Assembly (NCBI RefSeq): GCF_000018545.1
Contig: NC_012586.1
Span: 1,054,001-1,118,000 of the forward strand
DNA from: Sinorhizobium fredii NGR234
GTDB taxonomy: Bacteria; Pseudomonadota; Alphaproteobacteria; Rhizobiales; Rhizobiaceae
Reading direction: 5' to 3'
Length of the DNA stretch: 64,000 bases
Below, one piece after another: positions 60,282-64,000 of this stretch. The translations under genes and the position numbers were made by a program. The stretch's first letter is position 1. Each line of letters opens with the position of its first letter. The notes below the pieces were generated by a model, which saw nothing but the letters and a program-made list of their open reading frames with translations, made no database searches and was not told the DNA's origin.

Positions 60282-60298
60282 GTTCCCGTTGCGGGAAC
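60282..60298 (+). other. Leader hairpin of the sugar-binding-protein gene
   Basis: GTTCCCG-TTG-CGGGAAC: 7-bp stem, 3-base loop, eight bases before the ribosome site GGAGGAGA. It may stabilise the mRNA. Confidence 0.45.
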
Positions 60299-60313
60299 CT
60301 GTGGAGGAGAGAC

Positions 60314-61306
60314 ATGATCAAGACATTTCTTGCTGCCGCTCTGGCGGCTTCGCTTTCGCTCGCCGGTGCCTTTTCCGTCGCGGCGCAGGATGCGCCGAAG
60401 GTCGGCGTGGTCGTCAAGATCGGCGGCATTCCGTGGTTCAACGCCATGGAAGTCGGCATCAAGGAGCGCGGCCAGAAGCTCGGCCTGGACGCCTTCATGG
60501 TCGGCCCGACGAGCGCCGACCCGGCATTGCAGGTCCGCGCCATCGAGGATCTGATCGCACAGGGCGTGAAGGTCATCGGCGTGGTGCCGAACGACGCCAA
60601 GGTGCTGGAGCCGGTGCTGACCAAGGCCAAGGAAAAGGGCATCATCGTCATCACCCATGAATCGCCGAGCCAGAAGGGCGCCGACTGGGACTTCGAGCTT
60701 GCGTCATCCCAGGGTTTCGGCGAGGCGCACGGCAAGTTGCTGGCCGAGAAGATGGGCGGCAAGGGCGAATATGCCGTCTTCGTCGGTTCGCTGACCGTGC
60801 CGCTGCACAATGCCTGGGCCGATGCGGCGATCGCCTACATCAAGAAGAACTATCCGGAAATGACCTTGGTCGGCGAACGTTACGGTGTTGCCGAGGACGT
60901 CGACAAGAGCCGCTCGACCGCCCTCGACCTGATCTCCGCCCATCCGAACCTGAAAGGCTTCCTGGCCTTCGGCAGCCAGGGCCCGATCGGCGCCGGCCGC
61001 GCCATCGAAGAGCGCCGCAAGGTGGGCGAGATCTTCGTTCTCGGACCCTTCTCGCCGGGACAGGGCCAGAAGCTCGTGAAATCCGACGCGATCTCCGGCG
61101 GCTTCATGTGGAATCCGAAGCAGGCCGGCGAAGTCTTCGTGACGATGGCCGATAAGCTCCTCAAGGGCGAGGAGGTCAAGGACGGCGAGGAGATCGAGGG
61201 TCTCGGCGTGATCCATCCGGACTTCCAGAACCGCAACATCATCGTCGACCAGCTCGTGCCGATCAACAAGGACACGGTGGCCGATCTGGCCGCGATGGGT
61301 CTTTAG
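60314..61306 (+). CDS. Sugar ABC transporter binding protein (LsrB/RhaS-like)
   Basis: 330 residues, type I periplasmic-binding-protein fold. Signal peptide (FLAAALAASLSLAGAFSVAAQ), then KVGVVVKIGGIPWFNAMEVG, the first-strand pattern of CUT2 proteins. Downstream come ATPase and permease of the CUT2 type. The ligand is not predictable; LsrB/RhaS-like proteins bind autoinducer-2, rhamnose or related sugars. Ribosome site TGGAGGAGAG. Followed by a strong hairpin, typical of abundant binding proteins. Confidence 0.87.
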   Translation: MIKTFLAAALAASLSLAGAFSVAAQDAPKVGVVVKIGGIPWFNAMEVGIKERGQKLGLDAFMVGPTSADPALQVRAIEDLIAQGVKVIGVVPNDAKVLEPVLTKAKEKGIIVITHESPSQKGADWDFELASSQGFGEAHGKLLAEKMGGKGEYAVFVGSLTVPLHNAWADAAIAYIKKNYPEMTLVGERYGVAEDVDKSRSTALDLISAHPNLKGFLAFGSQGPIGAGRAIEERRKVGEIFVLGPFSPGQGQKLVKSDAISGGFMWNPKQAGEVFVTMADKLLKGEEVKDGEEIEGLGVIHPDFQNRNIIVDQLVPINKDTVADLAAMGL

Positions 61307-61314
61307 TCCGCACA

Positions 61315-61342
61315 GGCGGGATGCCGCGCCGTGCATCCCGCC
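61315..61342 (+). terminator. Hairpin after the binding-protein gene
   Basis: Perfect 9-bp stem GGCGGGATG/CATCCCGCC, 10-base loop, directly after the stop; no T-run. Likely partial terminator or RNA end-stabiliser ahead of the ATPase gene. Confidence 0.6.
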
Positions 61343-61446
61343 CTACAGCGCCGCGCCGTCTTGTGAGACGCGCAAAGGTCGCCGTAGCACTTTGAATTGC
61401 CGCATGCCTTTGTCCTTAAATCAGGTCGATTTGAGGAGACATGCCG
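61343..61446 (+). repeat. Rhizobial intergenic repeat element, full form
   Basis: Two nested hairpins: CTACAGCG...CGCCGTAG around an inner GTCT...AGAC hairpin with GCGCAAAGG, then GCATGCCTTTGTCCTTAAATC pairing with GATTTGAGGAGACATGC. I recall this structure as a frequent interspersed element of Rhizobium/Sinorhizobium/Agrobacterium intergenic DNA. Here it sits between the binding-protein and ATPase genes of one operon. Confidence 0.65.
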
Positions 61447-61525
61447 AAGGGTTCTCCCGGCTGCTGGGCCGGCTCCGGCCGGCCTGGCAAGTCCCATGAA
61501 ACGAAGTTCGACAGGCGCAGGGTTC

Positions 61526-63040
61526 ATGCATCAGGCAACGAGCGCGACGGTCGGTGAAAAACCGCTTTTGTCCCTTCGCGACATCAACATGACATTCGGT
61601 GGCGTCAAGGCGCTGAAGAATGTGAGCTTCGAGGTGCGTCCCGGCGAGGTGCATTGTCTGGCAGGCGAGAACGGCTGCGGCAAGAGCACGCTGATCAAGG
61701 TGATCACCGGCGTTTATCGTCCGGCCGACGGTGCGGTCATCGAATATGACGGCGAGACCTATTCGCACATGTCGCCGGTCACTGCCCAGGACCGCGGCAT
61801 CCAGGTGATCTGGCAGGATCTGGCGCTTTTCCCGGAAATGAGCGTAGCCGAGAACATCGCCTTCCACGAGGTCCTCGGTCGTCGGCCGCGCCTCGTCGAC
61901 TACAATCGCATGCGGCGGATCGCCATCGACGCGCTCGCCCGCCTCGGCGTCACGCTCGACGTCGACCTGCCGCTCAAGGAATATGCGATCGCCCAGCGCC
62001 AGATCGTGGCGATCGCCCGGGCCCTCATCGGCGAGGCGAAGCTCGTTTTCATGGACGAGCCGACCGCATCGCTGACCCAGTCGGAGACCGATCATCTTCT
62101 CGAGATCGTCCGCAATCTTTCAGCCTCCGGCGTCGCCGTCGTGTTCGTCAGCCACCGGTTGGCCGAGGTGCTGGAGATTTCGAGCCGCATCACGGTGCTG
62201 CGCGATGGCGCACTGGTCGGGGTTTATCCGGCCGCCGGCATGACGCAGTCGCGCATCACCGAACTGATGACCGGCAAGACTTTCGACCAGCATGTTCGCG
62301 CCCGTCCGAGGGACGATCAGCCGGTCGTGCTCGAGGTCCGCGACCTGAGCCGGCCGGGCCAGTTCGAGGATATTTCGCTGACAGTCCGCCGCGGCGAAAC
62401 GGTCGGTATCACCGGCCTGCTCGGCGCCGGGCGAACCGAACTGGCGCTTGCTCTGTTCGGCATGCTGAAGCCTGCCGCGGGGGCGATCAGCATCGAGGGC
62501 AAGGAGGTCCGCTTCGCCTCGAATCGCGACGCGATCAAGGCCGGAGTCGCCTATCTGTCGGAGGACCGGCTGTCGCTCGGGCTCATCCAGCCGCAGGCAA
62601 TCGCCGACAATCTGGTGATCGCCTCGCTCCGCAAGATCCTTTCCGGGGGGCTGCTTTCGGAGGATCGCAAGCACAGCCTCGTGTCCCGCTGGATCGCCGA
62701 TCTCGGCGTCAGGATCGGCCGCCAGGCCGATGCGATATCGACACTGTCCGGCGGCAACCAGCAGCGGGTGGCGATCGCCAAATGGCTCGCCACCGATCCG
62801 AAGCTCCTGATACTCGACTGCCCGACCGTCGGCGTCGATGTCGGCGCCCGCGCCGGGATCTTCGACATCGTCGCGAAACTCGCCGAGAGCGGCTTGGCGA
62901 TCATCCTCATCTCCGACGAGGTGCCGGAGGTCTATTTCAACGCCGACCGGGTCCTGCACATGGCGCAGGGACGCATTGTCGGCAGCTATGACCCGCGGCA
63001 GGCGCGGCTCGAAGACATCGAGGCGGCCGTCTATGCGTAG
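61526..63040 (+). CDS. Sugar ABC transporter ATPase (CUT2, double ATPase domain)
   Basis: 504 residues: two ABC modules in one chain as in RbsA/XylG. First module has Walker A GENGCGKSTLIKVITG, Walker B KLVFMDEPTASLT and signature-like KEYAIAQRQIVAIARAL; the second has the degenerate Walker A (TGLLGAGRTELALALFG), signature LSGGNQQRVAIAKWL and the degenerate Walker B LILDCPTVGVDVGA. The frame is open to 61397 through a repeat; the ATG at 61526 gives the normal N-terminus. Permease start overlaps its stop. Confidence 0.9.
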   Translation: MHQATSATVGEKPLLSLRDINMTFGGVKALKNVSFEVRPGEVHCLAGENGCGKSTLIKVITGVYRPADGAVIEYDGETYSHMSPVTAQDRGIQVIWQDLALFPEMSVAENIAFHEVLGRRPRLVDYNRMRRIAIDALARLGVTLDVDLPLKEYAIAQRQIVAIARALIGEAKLVFMDEPTASLTQSETDHLLEIVRNLSASGVAVVFVSHRLAEVLEISSRITVLRDGALVGVYPAAGMTQSRITELMTGKTFDQHVRARPRDDQPVVLEVRDLSRPGQFEDISLTVRRGETVGITGLLGAGRTELALALFGMLKPAAGAISIEGKEVRFASNRDAIKAGVAYLSEDRLSLGLIQPQAIADNLVIASLRKILSGGLLSEDRKHSLVSRWIADLGVRIGRQADAISTLSGGNQQRVAIAKWLATDPKLLILDCPTVGVDVGARAGIFDIVAKLAESGLAIILISDEVPEVYFNADRVLHMAQGRIVGSYDPRQARLEDIEAAVYA

Positions 63041-64000
63041 CCTGATCCGCACTCATGCGACCGAGTTCTCGCTGCTGGCGGTGATCGTCGTCATCAGCAC
63101 CGTGCTTTCCTTCGCAACGGCGAACTTCTTCTCGCTCGGCAACGCCTTCGACCTCCTGAACATCAGCGCCGTCAACATCATCTTCGCCGTCGGCCTGCTG
63201 GTGGTGCTGATCGCCGGCGGCATCGATATCTCATTCGCCGTCGCGGCTTCCGTCGTCCAGTATTGCGCCGCGATCGTGCTCGGTTGGATCGGCGGAGGCG
63301 GCTGGATCTCCGGACTGCTGATCGCCGGTTCGCTGGGCGTCCTGCTCGGCTGCGTCAACGCCTTTCTGATCCACCGCTTCCGGATCATCTCGATCGTCGC
63401 GACGATCTCGACCTTCAACATCTATTTCGGGCTGCTGATGTTTTTCACCAGGGGCGTATCGATCTACGACCTGCCCGATTGGCTGACCGATCGCGTCATC
63501 CTGTTCGAGCGCGAAATGCCGGACGGCACCTGGATCGAGATCACGCTGCCGGTTCTGGTCATGGCCGTCTGCGTCGTCGCCACCTGGCTGCTGATCACCC
63601 GTACCACGATCGGCCGCCAGCTTTACGCCTTCGGCGACAATCCGGAAGGGGCGCGCCGCTTCGGCATCAATATCGGTGCCATGCAGTTCATTGCCTTCGG
63701 CTGGCTCGGCCTGATGGCCGGAATCGGCGGGCTTATCCAGGCGCACTACGCCCAGGAGGTGGTGCCGAACGCGCTTTACGGCCGCGAACTCGACGTGCTG
63801 GCGGCGGTCGTGCTCGGCGGCGCCCGCCTCGGTGGCGGCAAGGGCTCGGTGCTCGGCTGCGTCCTCGGCGTGCTGTTGATCTCGATCACCCAGAACGGCC
63901 TCAATCTGATGGGTGTTTCGCCCTTCGCCTTCAAGATGATCGTCGGCGCCATCATCCTCATCGCCATCACGATTTCCAACACCCGGATCGAGCGCCTGCT
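63033..64000 (+). CDS. Sugar ABC transporter permease (CUT2), partial
   Basis: At least 322 residues, cut by the right edge. About nine membrane segments (FSLLAVIVVISTVLSFATAN, IIFAVGLLVVLIAGGIDISF) of the RbsC/BPD_transp_2 family, with the family loop GDNPEGARRFGINI and VLGGARLGGGKGSVLGCVLG. It starts 8 bases inside the ATPase gene, so translation is coupled. Forms the pore for the sugar imported by this operon. Confidence 0.88.
   Translation, partial: MRSLIRTHATEFSLLAVIVVISTVLSFATANFFSLGNAFDLLNISAVNIIFAVGLLVVLIAGGIDISFAVAASVVQYCAAIVLGWIGGGGWISGLLIAGSLGVLLGCVNAFLIHRFRIISIVATISTFNIYFGLLMFFTRGVSIYDLPDWLTDRVILFEREMPDGTWIEITLPVLVMAVCVVATWLLITRTTIGRQLYAFGDNPEGARRFGINIGAMQFIAFGWLGLMAGIGGLIQAHYAQEVVPNALYGRELDVLAAVVLGGARLGGGKGSVLGCVLGVLLISITQNGLNLMGVSPFAFKMIVGAIILIAITISNTRIERL

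Noticed and set aside
1..64000. tRNA, rRNA, CRISPR arrays, insertion sequences or prophage genes
   Set aside because: No cloverleaf, rRNA signature, regular repeat array, transposase or integrase motif was seen on either strand.

Overview
The window is a GC-rich stretch of a rhizobial (alphaproteobacterial) genome. Sinorhizobium/Ensifer fits best, probably a large secondary replicon (inference). Reasons: a fused-E1 2-oxoacid dehydrogenase, a large clade-2 catalase, a NasST-controlled nitrate assimilation operon, EcfG/RpoE2-type stress promoters, a RirA-type iron box, a FixK box, and intergenic repeats of a type I recall from Rhizobiales. No rRNA, tRNA, CRISPR or intact insertion sequence was seen.

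Layout. 1-1.0 kb: two abutting, decayed gene fragments (ABC ATPase, GNAT acetyltransferase). 1.1-5.3 kb: ogt, an adenylate cyclase, GYD and BA14K proteins and a FAH-family hydrolase. 5.4-24 kb: a stress and reserve-carbohydrate region with a DMT transporter, glgA, a PEBP protein, large catalase, ATP-dependent DNA ligase, a frameshifted alkyladenine glycosylase, DUF763, UdgX, treZ/glgX (divergent), and many small stress-type proteins (DUF3175, DUF2934, CBS, DUF6766, DUF4168). Eleven promoters of the general-stress form GGAAC-N16/17-(C)GTT, or close to it, lie 25-70 bases before start codons here; they tie glycogen/trehalose metabolism, catalase, UdgX and the small proteins into one likely regulon.

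24-29 kb: an iron-type ABC importer with two tandem binding proteins, a divergent methyltransferase and a TGA-N9-TCA (RirA-like) site between them. 29-36 kb: a LacI-controlled fructoside operon (binding protein, two permeases, GH32 enzyme, ATPase). 36.6-41.6 kb: NfeD-type protease plus slipin, a small phasin-like protein, a PNPOx-family protein behind a perfect FixK/FNR box, a zinc alcohol dehydrogenase and a Nudix hydrolase.

41.6-50.7 kb: assimilatory nitrate reduction on the minus strand: nasT, nasS, then a perfect sigma-54 promoter, a structured leader whose first hairpin has the A1/G4 hexaloop expected of an ANTAR target, a 53-codon remnant resembling the tail of a nitrate ABC ATPase, nirB, nirD, nasA and a cysG with a short C-terminal domain.

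51-64 kb: fused E1 and E2 of a branched-chain-type 2-oxoacid dehydrogenase with a divergent Lrp regulator, PaaX and an orphan TfuA, an XRE regulator, an Lrp-LysE export pair, and a LacI-controlled sugar ABC transporter with two operators spaced 22 bp apart; the permease runs off the right end. Intergenic repeats of one family occur at 51.4, 55.4 and 61.3 kb.
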